From the NCBI RefSeq assembly GCF_002140175.1, contig NZ_NGMO01000002.1, positions 566,972-630,971 on the forward strand: a DNA stretch of 64,000 bases, written 5' to 3'. A program made the position numbers and the translations under genes. Source of the DNA: Candidatus Enterococcus wittei. Lineage in GTDB: Bacteria > Bacillota > Bacilli > Lactobacillales > Enterococcaceae. Below the pieces are notes generated by a model that saw only the letters and a program-made list of their open reading frames with translations, searched no databases and was not told the origin of the DNA. Positions within the stretch are counted from its first letter, which is position 1. Every line of letters starts with the position of its first letter. Of the stretch, positions 25,979 through 35,602 are shown piece by piece.

Positions 25979-26812
25979 ATGAAATTAATGACATTGAATA
26001 CCCATAGTTGGCTTGAAACAGAGCCATTGGAAAAGTTAAAACAAATTGCTGGAAAAATAGTGAAAGAAAAATATGATGTAATTGCCTTACAAGAAGTCAA
26101 TCAATTGATGGGATCTGAAACATTACTGACAGAAGAACTAGCTTTCTTTTGTCCAGTAGAAAATCAAACACCTATCCATGAAGACAACTTTGCCTATCAA
26201 TTAGTCCAACTATTGGCAGAAGGTGGAGAAACTTATTATTGGAGTTGGGAAATGAGTCATATTGGCTATGATATTTACCAAGAGGGAAATGCGATTTTGT
26301 CAAAAACTCCTCTTAAAAGTCAAGCGGTACTGGTTTCAGAAACAAAAGAAAAAGAAAATTATCGGACTCGCAAGATGATCGTGGGTAAAACAACGATTGA
26401 TGAACAACAGATTCAGATAATTGGTTGTCATTTTTCTTGGTGGAAAAGTGCAACATCAGGATTTGCTTATGAATGGCAAGAATTACAAAACTATTTAGCC
26501 TCTTCACGTGAACCTCTCTTTTTATTAGGTGACTTTAATCATCCAGAGGATAGTGAAGGCTATCAACTGATTGAAAAGAGTCAATGGCCCATCAAAGATG
26601 CATTTATTGCTGCAAAACAAAAAGCAGCAGCAGCCACCATTGAGAAAAAAATCGACGGTTGGGAAAATAATATCGAAGCCTTAAGGATTGATTATATCTA
26701 TGTGCCATCCACTAGTGACGTCAAGGTTTATCAACGGATTTTTGATGGGGAGAACGAATCGATCGTGAGTGATCATTTTGGAGTAGAAGTAGAATTGATG
26801 TTAGTTATATAA
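25979..26812 (+). CDS. mapP: Maltose-6'-phosphate phosphatase (endonuclease/exonuclease/phosphatase fold)
   Basis: 277 residues of the EEP (DNase I-like) metal-dependent phosphatase fold: LNTHSW at the N-terminus, VIALQEVNQ (metal Glu), a histidine in GCHFSWW, FLLGDFNHPED and the terminal VSDHFGVEVEL with catalytic His. By position directly after malT it matches MapP of E. faecalis, which removes the 6'-phosphate so that maltose phosphorylase can act. Ribosome site GTAGGAGAG precedes ATG 25979. Without the context it would be annotated only as an EEP-family hydrolase. Confidence 0.88.
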   Translation: MKLMTLNTHSWLETEPLEKLKQIAGKIVKEKYDVIALQEVNQLMGSETLLTEELAFFCPVENQTPIHEDNFAYQLVQLLAEGGETYYWSWEMSHIGYDIYQEGNAILSKTPLKSQAVLVSETKEKENYRTRKMIVGKTTIDEQQIQIIGCHFSWWKSATSGFAYEWQELQNYLASSREPLFLLGDFNHPEDSEGYQLIEKSQWPIKDAFIAAKQKAAAATIEKKIDGWENNIEALRIDYIYVPSTSDVKVYQRIFDGENESIVSDHFGVEVELMLVI

Positions 26813-27703
26813 AGAAATGCTTTTATCTTAACGTAAATCACTTCTTGCAAACTTGATTTTTTTTAATGAAGTTGAGTATAGAAAGATTCATTCGTAATCA
26901 TAATTCACGAGATTTACTTTCTTTTGGATCGTTGTTAGGAAAAAGAAATGTGTTTTTATTTTCTTTAAACATGGGTGGATGAATTTTATATTTGTAATCA
27001 AATAAATACTATGAATGAATAGAATACTTAGTTCTAAAAGAGGAGAGATGAAAAATTAGTTTATATTAGTTTATTCTCACAGTAACGGATAATAGTAGGA
27101 GAGTTGATCTAAGCAAAAATTTGTTTAGGTTAATTCTTTTGGTTGTTTTTCTGACTAGTTGGGTTAGCTGATTAAATACTATGGAATGATTGACTCAAGA
27201 AGCAAATGATTACTTGGAGGATTCTTAAGACTAGGTTAATTGAATGATTCAAAATATATATTGAAAGCTAATACTAGGGCAATCAAATAAATGTTTTTTA
27301 TGCCAATGGAAATACTTTGATAAAATATAGAAATCTACAATCTTTTTTTCTCCTAAGATACAGATTGAAATATAACTAATTTTTTTAAATTTATCGGTTT
27401 CACAACTGGATAGTACGATAATTATAGGATGTACCACCTAAGTTAGGTTAATAAGAAGCAATAGACGAAAAAGATTAAAAAACAAACATTTAGGAAATTT
27501 TTTTAGGGTGATAATATTATAAGTTATACTGAAAAAGTAAGAGAATCCCTATTTTGAGGATTATAAACAAGTTATTTTTTATTAATTATAGAAGACTTAT
27601 AAAAATTTAAAAATAACAATAATTTTGTAGTTTGTAAATGATATAGTAATTATTCTACTCTTTCATTCGTTTACTTTACTAGTCACCAAGAGGGGACAAT
27701 TGT
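26813..27703. other. Long AT-rich non-coding interval
   Basis: No convincing gene: open frames lack ribosome sites and family character. From 27128 on the sequence is the start of the duplicated block. The phrase GGTTAATT recurs near 27128 and 27234. Confidence 0.6.
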
Positions 27704-27787
27704 ATGGTTATGATTGGGTTTAGTAAAAAAAGATGGGATTTAACTACTCATGATATTGAATTTTCTTACACTAGTAACATATATTGA
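27704..27787 (+). CDS. Possible 27-codon ORF upstream of the toxin gene
   Basis: ATG 27704 follows AGAGGGGA at good spacing; the product is polar and aromatic (contains SKKRWDLTTHDIEF) and ends 19 bp before the toxin start. It overlaps the putative toxin promoter TTGAAT (27756-27761)/TATATT (27780-27785), so both cannot be right for one transcript. A leader peptide or chance ORF. Copy 2 is at 31889-31972. Confidence 0.3.
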   Translation: MVMIGFSKKRWDLTTHDIEFSYTSNIY

Positions 27788-27806
27788 TTGACTCAGGAGG
27801 AAAAGG

Positions 27807-28763
27807 ATGAAAAAAGGGTTAAATAAAATGGGGGTCTATCTTTGTTCGGCACTAGGAATGTTTTCGTGCTTCACGGTTCTAACAAATGTAGAAGCTGCCG
27901 AACAAAAACCAATGGACGTAACAACAAGTGCAAGTAGTAGCAAAGCTATAAGTCAAACAATTATTGATCGGATATCGATAATGTCCTATGCGCTATCGTA
28001 TCAAATGTATCATTGGGGAGATATCGAAGACTCTGAAAGCCTCTCTGGTAATGATTGCTTACCAAGAAATCTCGTGAGTGAAAATTATGCGGTAGGGCTC
28101 AATAATGATATGGATTCGGCCCACACATCAACAACAGTCAATTCAAGTATTTTTCATAATAATACAGATCAAGATCAAACATTTAGTACGCCTTCTTATA
28201 CAGAGACGTATACCGACTCAATCACCACTTCCACTACTAATTCTGCTGGGGTGTCCACAACTACTAGTGTTGAAGTGGGATTACCACTGCTAGCTGGAGC
28301 AGATATGAGTGTAGAACTTAGATACGATTTTAGTTCTACTACATCCACCACAAAAGAAACTCAAAGAAGCTGGTCAGTTCCTGGACAGTCTATAAATGTT
28401 AAGCCAGGACATACCGTTGAGGTAAAATGGGTATTCTATACTGGGCAAGCATCAGGTTCAGTTGACTTGCAAGAAGTCATCAGTGCGGATGTTCCATATA
28501 AGAAAGATGCACAAGGTAAAATATATACCCATGGGTTAGGAGATGTGGTCGGGAATAAAGAGTTATTCTATGACAATTTCTGGAATCGTTATATTTCAGA
28601 AAGTAGAACAAACTGGAAGCGTATCGATTATAATTCAGCAGGGCACAAGATTGGTGCAGGTGTATATAACGCTGATTATGGTTCAGGGTTCGTTTTAGAA
28701 GCAAATGATAGAACAGCTGGTACGAAGGAAATCATTGCTGTTGGAAAATATCTAGGACAATAG
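27807..28763 (+). CDS. ETX/MTX2 (aerolysin-like) beta-pore-forming toxin
   Basis: 318 residues. Signal peptide of about 30 residues ending NVEAA. The body is strand-rich. The central region (about 110-235) has alternating Ser/Thr strands around an amphipathic insert: SIFHNNTDQDQTFSTPSY, then a Thr/Ser-rich hairpin, then RSWSVPGQSINVKPGHTVEV and WVFYTG. This is the pattern of the epsilon-toxin/Mtx2 fold, where the insert becomes the beta-barrel. N- and C-terminal parts (YALSYQMYHWGDIED; WNRYISESRTNWKRIDY) would include the receptor-binding regions and are not recognised. Strong ribosome site CAGGAGGAAAAGG. It is the only secreted effector gene of this block. Target cells are unknown. Confidence 0.78.
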   Translation: MKKGLNKMGVYLCSALGMFSCFTVLTNVEAAEQKPMDVTTSASSSKAISQTIIDRISIMSYALSYQMYHWGDIEDSESLSGNDCLPRNLVSENYAVGLNNDMDSAHTSTTVNSSIFHNNTDQDQTFSTPSYTETYTDSITTSTTNSAGVSTTTSVEVGLPLLAGADMSVELRYDFSSTTSTTKETQRSWSVPGQSINVKPGHTVEVKWVFYTGQASGSVDLQEVISADVPYKKDAQGKIYTHGLGDVVGNKELFYDNFWNRYISESRTNWKRIDYNSAGHKIGAGVYNADYGSGFVLEANDRTAGTKEIIAVGKYLGQ

Positions 28764-28935
28764 TAGCTCTCACATACTTAAGTGGTTATTTTGTGTTAAA
28801 CTCTGAAAAAATAAGTAGGAAACAAAAAAGATAGTTTTCTCTATTTTTTGAGATAAGGACTAATGACCAAAAGATAGTGTAACGAAAAAGGCACTCCGTT
28901 TTATAGATAGAGACGGTCGATGAAAAGATAGAAGC

Positions 28936-29035
28936 TAAAAAAGCATTTCACTGAGAAATGAAGCGACCCCAAAAAGTTAGATTTTTGATTTAGCTTTTTG
29001 GAGGGAACTACAAAATACAGTGGAATGCTTTTTTT
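28936..29035. repeat. Long inverted repeat with IS3-like terminal sequence
   Basis: AAAAAAGCATTTCACTG (from about 28938) pairs with CAGTGGAATGCTTTTTT (about 29018-29034). Inside is GAAGCGACCCCAAAAAGTTAGA, close to the terminal inverted repeats of IS150-group elements, and a facing CTTTTTGG. No transposase is present. It may be the scar of an insertion sequence and may also terminate the toxin transcript. Confidence 0.4.
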
Positions 29036-29048
29036 AGTGAACAAAGAT

Positions 29049-29231
29049 CTAGGGATTCATAAGATGAACAAAGAGATAGATCAAGTTGATAGCTATGAAT
29101 AAAATAAATAGAGTTTTTCTGATCGTTGAATGCCTTACTACAAAATCCCTTCCTTTTTTGATTTTTAAAGCGAAGTATAATACCAAGAAAAGTAAGCAAA
29201 CGATTAAGTTAAAGATTACTATGTAATTCAT
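29049..29231 (-). CDS. Small two-helix membrane protein (hypothetical)
   Basis: 60 residues with two hydrophobic helices (about 4-23 and 41-57) separated by a basic loop (KIKKGRDFVVRHSTIRK). ATG 29231 has no ribosome site of its own. Just upstream on the same strand, AAAAAAGGAGGCG precedes a TTG that opens a 14-codon ORF (TESIVTILHTLSY), so translation could be coupled from there. No family recognised. The repeated copy is 33234-33416. Confidence 0.4.
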   Translation of the reverse strand: MNYIVIFNLIVCLLFLVLYFALKIKKGRDFVVRHSTIRKTLFILFIAINLIYLFVHLMNP

Positions 29232-29482
29232 CCGGAAATTTGGTCTTAGTACGATAGAGTATGTAAGATGGTGACTATACTCTCAGTCAATAAGACGCCT
29301 CCTTTTTTATTATTGTCACTTATATTGTAAGCACACAATACTAAGAAAGTCTATAAGATAATTGTTTTGAATCTGTATAATTAAAAAGATAGAAAGCAAA
29401 AAATAGGTTGGCTTGATAGGTTACAGAAAATAAGTAGATGTTAAAAATGCGACTGTTCTTCAAAAAAATATCAAATGAAATA

Positions 29483-29526
29483 AGGTACTTAAAGTCACTC
29501 TAGGGCATAGAGCAACTTCAAGTACC
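29483..29526 (-). terminator. Terminator of the large membrane protein gene
   Basis: GGTACTTAAAGT (29483-29494) and ACTTCAAGTACC (29515-29526), with an inner CTCTA/TAGAG helix and a T-rich tail in the minus-strand direction. Repeated at 33668-33711. Confidence 0.75.
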
Positions 29527-29548
29527 ATCAAGATAAATTCATTTGATT

Positions 29549-31228
29549 TTAATTGTTCAATCGTTCTTTCTTTATTTTAGGGCTAAATTTTTGATAGAGA
29601 TAAATTCCTAAGAACGTAAGCCAGCCGATAATCGTTAGACCGACAACAAAGACGAAATACAATGGCAAATCGTAATATAAAATCACTTCATTAATTCCAT
29701 TGTGTTGTTTGATGATTGGTGTACCAATATCGGTTAATTCATAATTCGTTAATTTTTGTCCATTTTGCATCAAGACGGTTCGATCATAGACAATTACTGG
29801 TACATGAACAGTGGCTTCGCCAGTATTTTTCCACTTGATACTTAAACGACCATCCGGATGTGATTTGATAAAGGTAGTTTCATTTTCTAAAATTTCTTCA
29901 TTGTATCGATCATATTTATTTGCGGTTGTGTCTTCGTAGATCGGCAAATAGTCAGGGGTGGTCTTTTGGAAAACAAAAAGACTTTTTGACATATCTTTAC
30001 TATAAAAAGTTTTTCTAGCCTCATCTGGAGTATCGAACAAATAAGTATGACGGCTGACAAAGGTTTCATTTTCCCATTTATCAAGATGCTTGTATAGATT
30101 TTGGATCGTTTGGACAGAACAAATCAGGATCAATAAGACACCCATCATTCGGAGTTCTTTTTTTCCTTCCCAACGATTGAGGACCAATGCTAAATAGAGT
30201 AAGAAAAGCAAAGTGAATGGTACAAAAAAACGAAATGGGAACTGGATCAAACTGACAAAGGGTACTTCTTTTTCTACGAGTGTTGTCCAAGGAATCAAAC
30301 TGGTTGATAAAAGAAAAAAGACTAAACTAGTTCGTAACGCTAATTTTGAAAGTAAATCTTCATTTTTACGCCACATGATAAAAAGTAAAAAACCAGTGAA
30401 TAAAACAATAGGAAAAATCTTCGGATAAGTCAGCCAATAACTTCCATCAAGGTTGATGGCTTTTTGGCTCATTTCTTTATTGATAAATGGTGGCAAGATT
30501 TTATTTCCACTATAAACAAGTGCCATGCCCACCCAAATATTGGCAGTCAACACGAAATAAAGCAAAATGGATTTTCCTAATTGTATAAGGGCTTTTCCCT
30601 TTTCTGTTTGTGTAAAGAAGTAATAACCATAGAAGGGAATGTACATTAAGACCAACATCACAGATGACAATAAATGGATTTGTGTCATCAATGCTATGGA
30701 AGCAGTCACTTTGAGAACAGGGAATTTTTTGTGAACGACAAAATCAACAATCGGGATCATACATAATGGATAAAAACACGTACCCCAACTGGTGAAGCCT
30801 TGATTGACTGCCCAATATTGGATCGAATAAGTAGTCATGAATAAAACAGAAATCGGTACACTGACCCAGTTACGGACATTGACATATTTTAAAAGGGTCA
30901 ACATGGACCAGCCAGAAATCAAAAAGAGGATGAAGTTGGAAAGGATTTGATAATGGAACCAACTTCTCGCAACTAAAACAATTAGCCCTTGAAAATATGA
31001 AAATAAAGGTCCGTAAACGGCATTGACGATCCGTCCACTTTGTTGAAAACCATACATGGAAGGGAAATAATGGAAGTCTCCATGAAGGATTTGTTGTGCA
31101 GCATCATAAAAACGATTGTAGTGAAAGGGAGCATCTGCTCCGATAACCAATTTGTGGGTAAGGATATTTGGTAGAATAAAAATAATTGCGAAAATAAATA
31201 TCACAAAATATGAGCCATATTTTTTCAA
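29549..31228 (-). CDS. Large polytopic membrane protein (YfhO / GT-C-like), copy 1
   Basis: 559 residues with about 11-13 membrane helices. After the first helix comes an extracytoplasmic loop with GADAPFHYNRFYDAAQQI, an acidic position typical of GT-C-type lipid-linked sugar transferases and YfhO-like proteins. A soluble beta-rich segment (about 400-520) precedes a final helix and a basic tail. TTG 31228 is chosen because AAAAGGAG lies 8 bases upstream; the longer frame to 31291 reads into adapter sequence (MCIRDR), a known artefact. Probable role in modifying a surface polymer; substrate unknown. Confidence 0.6.
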   Translation of the reverse strand: MKKYGSYFVIFIFAIIFILPNILTHKLVIGADAPFHYNRFYDAAQQILHGDFHYFPSMYGFQQSGRIVNAVYGPLFSYFQGLIVLVARSWFHYQILSNFILFLISGWSMLTLLKYVNVRNWVSVPISVLFMTTYSIQYWAVNQGFTSWGTCFYPLCMIPIVDFVVHKKFPVLKVTASIALMTQIHLLSSVMLVLMYIPFYGYYFFTQTEKGKALIQLGKSILLYFVLTANIWVGMALVYSGNKILPPFINKEMSQKAINLDGSYWLTYPKIFPIVLFTGFLLFIMWRKNEDLLSKLALRTSLVFFLLSTSLIPWTTLVEKEVPFVSLIQFPFRFFVPFTLLFLLYLALVLNRWEGKKELRMMGVLLILICSVQTIQNLYKHLDKWENETFVSRHTYLFDTPDEARKTFYSKDMSKSLFVFQKTTPDYLPIYEDTTANKYDRYNEEILENETTFIKSHPDGRLSIKWKNTGEATVHVPVIVYDRTVLMQNGQKLTNYELTDIGTPIIKQHNGINEVILYYDLPLYFVFVVGLTIIGWLTFLGIYLYQKFSPKIKKERLNN

Positions 31229-31274
31229 TTTGCTAACTCCTTTTCTTAGAATAACTAAACTTATCATATAGGTT

Positions 31275-31312
31275 CTGTCTCTTATACACATCTAGATGTG
31301 TATAAGAGACAG
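31275..31312. other. Nextera mate-pair junction adapter (38 bp) inside the assembly
   Basis: Two 19-bp Tn5 mosaic ends head to head: reverse complement of AGATGTGTATAAGAGACAG joined directly to AGATGTGTATAAGAGACAG. This is the circularisation adapter of Nextera mate-pair libraries, not bacterial DNA. Confidence 0.98.
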
Positions 31313-31991
31313 GGTTAATTCTTTTGGTTGTTTTTCTGACTAGTTGGGTTAGCTGATTAAATACTATGGAATGATTGACTCAAGAAGCAAATGATTACTT
31401 GGAGGATTCTTAAGACTAGGTTAATTGAATGATTCAAAATATATATTGAAAGCTAATACTAGGGCAATCAAATAAATGTTTTTTATGCCAATGGAAATAC
31501 TTTGATAAAATATAGAAATCTACAATCTTTTTTTCTCCTAAGATACAGATTGAAATATAACTAATTTTTTTAAATTTATCGGTTTCACAACTGGATAGTA
31601 CGATAATTATAGGATGTACCACCTAAGTTAGGTTAATAAGAAGCAATAGACGAAAAAGATTAAAAAACAAACATTTAGGAAATTTTTTTAGGGTGATAAT
31701 ATTATAAGTTATACTGAAAAAGTAAGAGAATCCCTATTTTGAGGATTATAAACAAGTTATTTTTTATTAATTATAGAAGACTTATAAAAATTTAAAAATA
31801 ACAATAATTTTGTAGTTTGTAAATGATATAGTAATTATTCTACTCTTTCATTCGTTTACTTTACTAGTCACCAAGAGGGGACAATTGTATGGTTATGATT
31901 GGGTTTAGTAAAAAAAGATGGGATTTAACTACTCATGATATTGAATTTTCTTACACTAGTAACATATATTGATTGACTCAGGAGGAAAAGG

Positions 31992-32948
31992 ATGAAAAAA
32001 GGGTTAAATAAAATGGGGGTCTATCTTTGTTCGGCACTAGGAATGTTTTCGTGCTTCACGGTTCTAACAAATGTAGAAGCTGCCGAACAAAAACCAATGG
32101 ACGTAACAACAAGTGCAAGTAGTAGCAAAGCTATAAGTCAAACAATTATTGATCGGATATCGATAATGTCCTATGCGCTATCGTATCAAATGTATCATTG
32201 GGGAGATATCGAAGACTCTGAAAGCCTCTCTGGTAATGATTGCTTACCAAGAAATCTCGTGAGTGAAAATTATGCGGTAGGGCTCAATAATGATATGGAT
32301 TCGGCCCACACATCAACAACAGTCAATTCAAGTATTTTTCATAATAATACAGATCAAGATCAAACATTTAGTACGCCTTCTTATACAGAGACGTATACCG
32401 ACTCAATCACCACTTCCACTACTAATTCTGCTGGGGTGTCCACAACTACTAGTGTTGAAGTGGGATTACCACTGCTAGCTGGAGCAGATATGAGTGTAGA
32501 ACTTAGATACGATTTTAGTTCTACTACATCCACCACAAAAGAAACTCAAAGAAGCTGGTCAGTTCCTGGACAGTCTATAAATGTTAAGCCAGGACATACC
32601 GTTGAGGTAAAATGGGTATTCTATACTGGGCAAGCATCAGGTTCAGTTGACTTGCAAGAAGTCATCAGTGCGGATGTTCCATATAAGAAAGATGCACAAG
32701 GTAAAATATATACCCATGGGTTAGGAGATGTGGTCGGGAATAAAGAGTTATTCTATGACAATTTCTGGAATCGTTATATTTCAGAAAGTAGAACAAACTG
32801 GAAGCGTATCGATTATAATTCAGCAGGGCACAAGATTGGTGCAGGTGTATATAACGCTGATTATGGTTCAGGGTTCGTTTTAGAAGCAAATGATAGAACA
32901 GCTGGTACGAAGGAAATCATTGCTGTTGGAAAATATCTAGGACAATAG
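31992..32948 (+). CDS. ETX/MTX2-like toxin, copy 2 (duplicate of 27807-28763)
   Basis: The predicted protein is identical to that at 27807-28763. Because an adapter separates the two blocks this should be counted as the same gene. Confidence 0.75.
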   Translation: MKKGLNKMGVYLCSALGMFSCFTVLTNVEAAEQKPMDVTTSASSSKAISQTIIDRISIMSYALSYQMYHWGDIEDSESLSGNDCLPRNLVSENYAVGLNNDMDSAHTSTTVNSSIFHNNTDQDQTFSTPSYTETYTDSITTSTTNSAGVSTTTSVEVGLPLLAGADMSVELRYDFSSTTSTTKETQRSWSVPGQSINVKPGHTVEVKWVFYTGQASGSVDLQEVISADVPYKKDAQGKIYTHGLGDVVGNKELFYDNFWNRYISESRTNWKRIDYNSAGHKIGAGVYNADYGSGFVLEANDRTAGTKEIIAVGKYLGQ

Positions 32949-33233
32949 TAGCTCTCACATACTTAAGTGGTTATTTTGTGTTAAACTCTGAAAAAATAAG
33001 TAGGAAACAAAAAAGATAGTTTTCTCTATTTTTTGAGATAAGGACTAATGACCAAAAGATAGTGTAACGAAAAAGGCACTCCGTTTTATAGATAGAGACG
33101 GTCGATGAAAAGATAGAAGCTAAAAAAGCATTTCACTGAGAAATGAAGCGACCCCAAAAAGTTAGATTTTTGATTTAGCTTTTTGGAGGGAACTACAAAA
33201 TACAGTGGAATGCTTTTTTTAGTGAACAAAGAT

Positions 33234-33416
33234 CTAGGGATTCATAAGATGAACAAAGAGATAGATCAAGTTGATAGCTATGAATAAAATAAATAGAGTT
33301 TTTCTGATCGTTGAATGCCTTACTACAAAATCCCTTCCTTTTTTGATTTTTAAAGCGAAGTATAATACCAAGAAAAGTAAGCAAACGATTAAGTTAAAGA
33401 TTACTATGTAATTCAT
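33234..33416 (-). CDS. Small two-helix membrane protein, copy 2
   Basis: Identical to 29049-29231 and part of the duplicated block. Confidence 0.35.
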   Translation of the reverse strand: MNYIVIFNLIVCLLFLVLYFALKIKKGRDFVVRHSTIRKTLFILFIAINLIYLFVHLMNP

Positions 33417-33733
33417 CCGGAAATTTGGTCTTAGTACGATAGAGTATGTAAGATGGTGACTATACTCTCAGTCAATAAGACGCCTCCTTTTTTATTATTG
33501 TCACTTATATTGTAAGCACACAATACTAAGAAAGTCTATAAGATAATTGTTTTGAATCTGTATAATTAAAAAGATAGAAAGCAAAAAATAGGTTGGCTTG
33601 ATAGGTTACAGAAAATAAGTAGATGTTAAAAATGCGACTGTTCTTCAAAAAAATATCAAATGAAATAAGGTACTTAAAGTCACTCTAGGGCATAGAGCAA
33701 CTTCAAGTACCATCAAGATAAATTCATTTGATT

Positions 33734-35413
33734 TTAATTGTTCAATCGTTCTTTCTTTATTTTAGGGCTAAATTTTTGATAGAGATAAATTCCTAAGAAC
33801 GTAAGCCAGCCGATAATCGTTAGACCGACAACAAAGACGAAATACAATGGCAAATCGTAATATAAAATCACTTCATTAATTCCATTGTGTTGTTTGATGA
33901 TTGGTGTACCAATATCGGTTAATTCATAATTCGTTAATTTTTGTCCATTTTGCATCAAGACGGTTCGATCATAGACAATTACTGGTACATGAACAGTGGC
34001 TTCGCCAGTATTTTTCCACTTGATACTTAAACGACCATCCGGATGTGATTTGATAAAGGTAGTTTCATTTTCTAAAATTTCTTCATTGTATCGATCATAT
34101 TTATTTGCGGTTGTGTCTTCGTAGATCGGCAAATAGTCAGGGGTGGTCTTTTGGAAAACAAAAAGACTTTTTGACATATCTTTACTATAAAAAGTTTTTC
34201 TAGCCTCATCTGGAGTATCGAACAAATAAGTATGACGGCTGACAAAGGTTTCATTTTCCCATTTATCAAGATGCTTGTATAGATTTTGGATCGTTTGGAC
34301 AGAACAAATCAGGATCAATAAGACACCCATCATTCGGAGTTCTTTTTTTCCTTCCCAACGATTGAGGACCAATGCTAAATAGAGTAAGAAAAGCAAAGTG
34401 AATGGTACAAAAAAACGAAATGGGAACTGGATCAAACTGACAAAGGGTACTTCTTTTTCTACGAGTGTTGTCCAAGGAATCAAACTGGTTGATAAAAGAA
34501 AAAAGACTAAACTAGTTCGTAACGCTAATTTTGAAAGTAAATCTTCATTTTTACGCCACATGATAAAAAGTAAAAAACCAGTGAATAAAACAATAGGAAA
34601 AATCTTCGGATAAGTCAGCCAATAACTTCCATCAAGGTTGATGGCTTTTTGGCTCATTTCTTTATTGATAAATGGTGGCAAGATTTTATTTCCACTATAA
34701 ACAAGTGCCATGCCCACCCAAATATTGGCAGTCAACACGAAATAAAGCAAAATGGATTTTCCTAATTGTATAAGGGCTTTTCCCTTTTCTGTTTGTGTAA
34801 AGAAGTAATAACCATAGAAGGGAATGTACATTAAGACCAACATCACAGATGACAATAAATGGATTTGTGTCATCAATGCTATGGAAGCAGTCACTTTGAG
34901 AACAGGGAATTTTTTGTGAACGACAAAATCAACAATCGGGATCATACATAATGGATAAAAACACGTACCCCAACTGGTGAAGCCTTGATTGACTGCCCAA
35001 TATTGGATCGAATAAGTAGTCATGAATAAAACAGAAATCGGTACACTGACCCAGTTACGGACATTGACATATTTTAAAAGGGTCAACATGGACCAGCCAG
35101 AAATCAAAAAGAGGATGAAGTTGGAAAGGATTTGATAATGGAACCAACTTCTCGCAACTAAAACAATTAGCCCTTGAAAATATGAAAATAAAGGTCCGTA
35201 AACGGCATTGACGATCCGTCCACTTTGTTGAAAACCATACATGGAAGGGAAATAATGGAAGTCTCCATGAAGGATTTGTTGTGCAGCATCATAAAAACGA
35301 TTGTAGTGAAAGGGAGCATCTGCTCCGATAACCAATTTGTGGGTAAGGATATTTGGTAGAATAAAAATAATTGCGAAAATAAATATCACAAAATATGAGC
35401 CATATTTTTTCAA
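33734..35413 (-). CDS. Large polytopic membrane protein, copy 2
   Basis: Same protein as 29549-31228 from TTG 35413. This copy has the intact natural 5' flank: upstream of the ribosome site the sequence runs on into unique DNA for about 60 bp before the next adapter at 35524, so it is the better one for studying the promoter. Confidence 0.6.
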   Translation of the reverse strand: MKKYGSYFVIFIFAIIFILPNILTHKLVIGADAPFHYNRFYDAAQQILHGDFHYFPSMYGFQQSGRIVNAVYGPLFSYFQGLIVLVARSWFHYQILSNFILFLISGWSMLTLLKYVNVRNWVSVPISVLFMTTYSIQYWAVNQGFTSWGTCFYPLCMIPIVDFVVHKKFPVLKVTASIALMTQIHLLSSVMLVLMYIPFYGYYFFTQTEKGKALIQLGKSILLYFVLTANIWVGMALVYSGNKILPPFINKEMSQKAINLDGSYWLTYPKIFPIVLFTGFLLFIMWRKNEDLLSKLALRTSLVFFLLSTSLIPWTTLVEKEVPFVSLIQFPFRFFVPFTLLFLLYLALVLNRWEGKKELRMMGVLLILICSVQTIQNLYKHLDKWENETFVSRHTYLFDTPDEARKTFYSKDMSKSLFVFQKTTPDYLPIYEDTTANKYDRYNEEILENETTFIKSHPDGRLSIKWKNTGEATVHVPVIVYDRTVLMQNGQKLTNYELTDIGTPIIKQHNGINEVILYYDLPLYFVFVVGLTIIGWLTFLGIYLYQKFSPKIKKERLNN

Positions 35414-35523
35414 TTTGCTAACTCCTTTTCTTAGAATAACTAAACTTATCATATAGGTTAAAGAAAATAGAGGCAAGAAATTAGAGAAAATATGAAAATT
35501 ACATGAAAATCATTGTGGATATT

Positions 35524-35556
35524 TCTTATACACATCTAGATGTGTATAAGAGACAG
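35524..35556. other. Partial Nextera junction adapter
   Basis: The last 33 bases of the 38-bp junction adapter (two abutting mosaic ends) lie 46 bp upstream of the response regulator start. The sequence on either side may not be adjacent in the genome. Confidence 0.95.
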
Positions 35557-35602
35557 GAATATGAACAACTAAAAAAACAGAGATTGTTTAGGAGTAGGAA
35601 AT

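Larger units (their letters stand above)
27128..31274. repeat. Duplicated block, copy 1 (probable assembly artefact)
   Basis: 4147 bp that reappear at 31313-35459 with a constant offset of 4185; all predicted proteins in the two copies agree. The copies are separated only by a 38-bp adapter (31275-31312). The natural reading is a single genomic copy running on into 35460. Confidence 0.9.
31313..35459. repeat. Duplicated block, copy 2 (probable assembly artefact)
   Basis: Repeats 27128-31274. It starts immediately after the adapter and continues into unique sequence at 35460, so this copy carries the natural right-hand junction and copy 1 the natural left-hand junction. Confidence 0.9.

Noticed and set aside
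27249..27437. 62-codon minus-strand ORF in the AT-rich interval (also at 31434-31622)
   Set aside because: No ribosome site and no recognisable family; appears by chance in AT-rich DNA.
29549..31291. Membrane protein starting at 31291 with MCIRDR
   Set aside because: That N-terminus is translated adapter; the ribosome site and the second copy support the TTG start at 31228.
31275..31312. Tn5-like transposon ends as evidence of a natural mobile element
   Set aside because: The 19-bp mosaic ends are abutted with nothing between them and no transposase or target duplication is present. The pattern is that of the Nextera mate-pair adapter.
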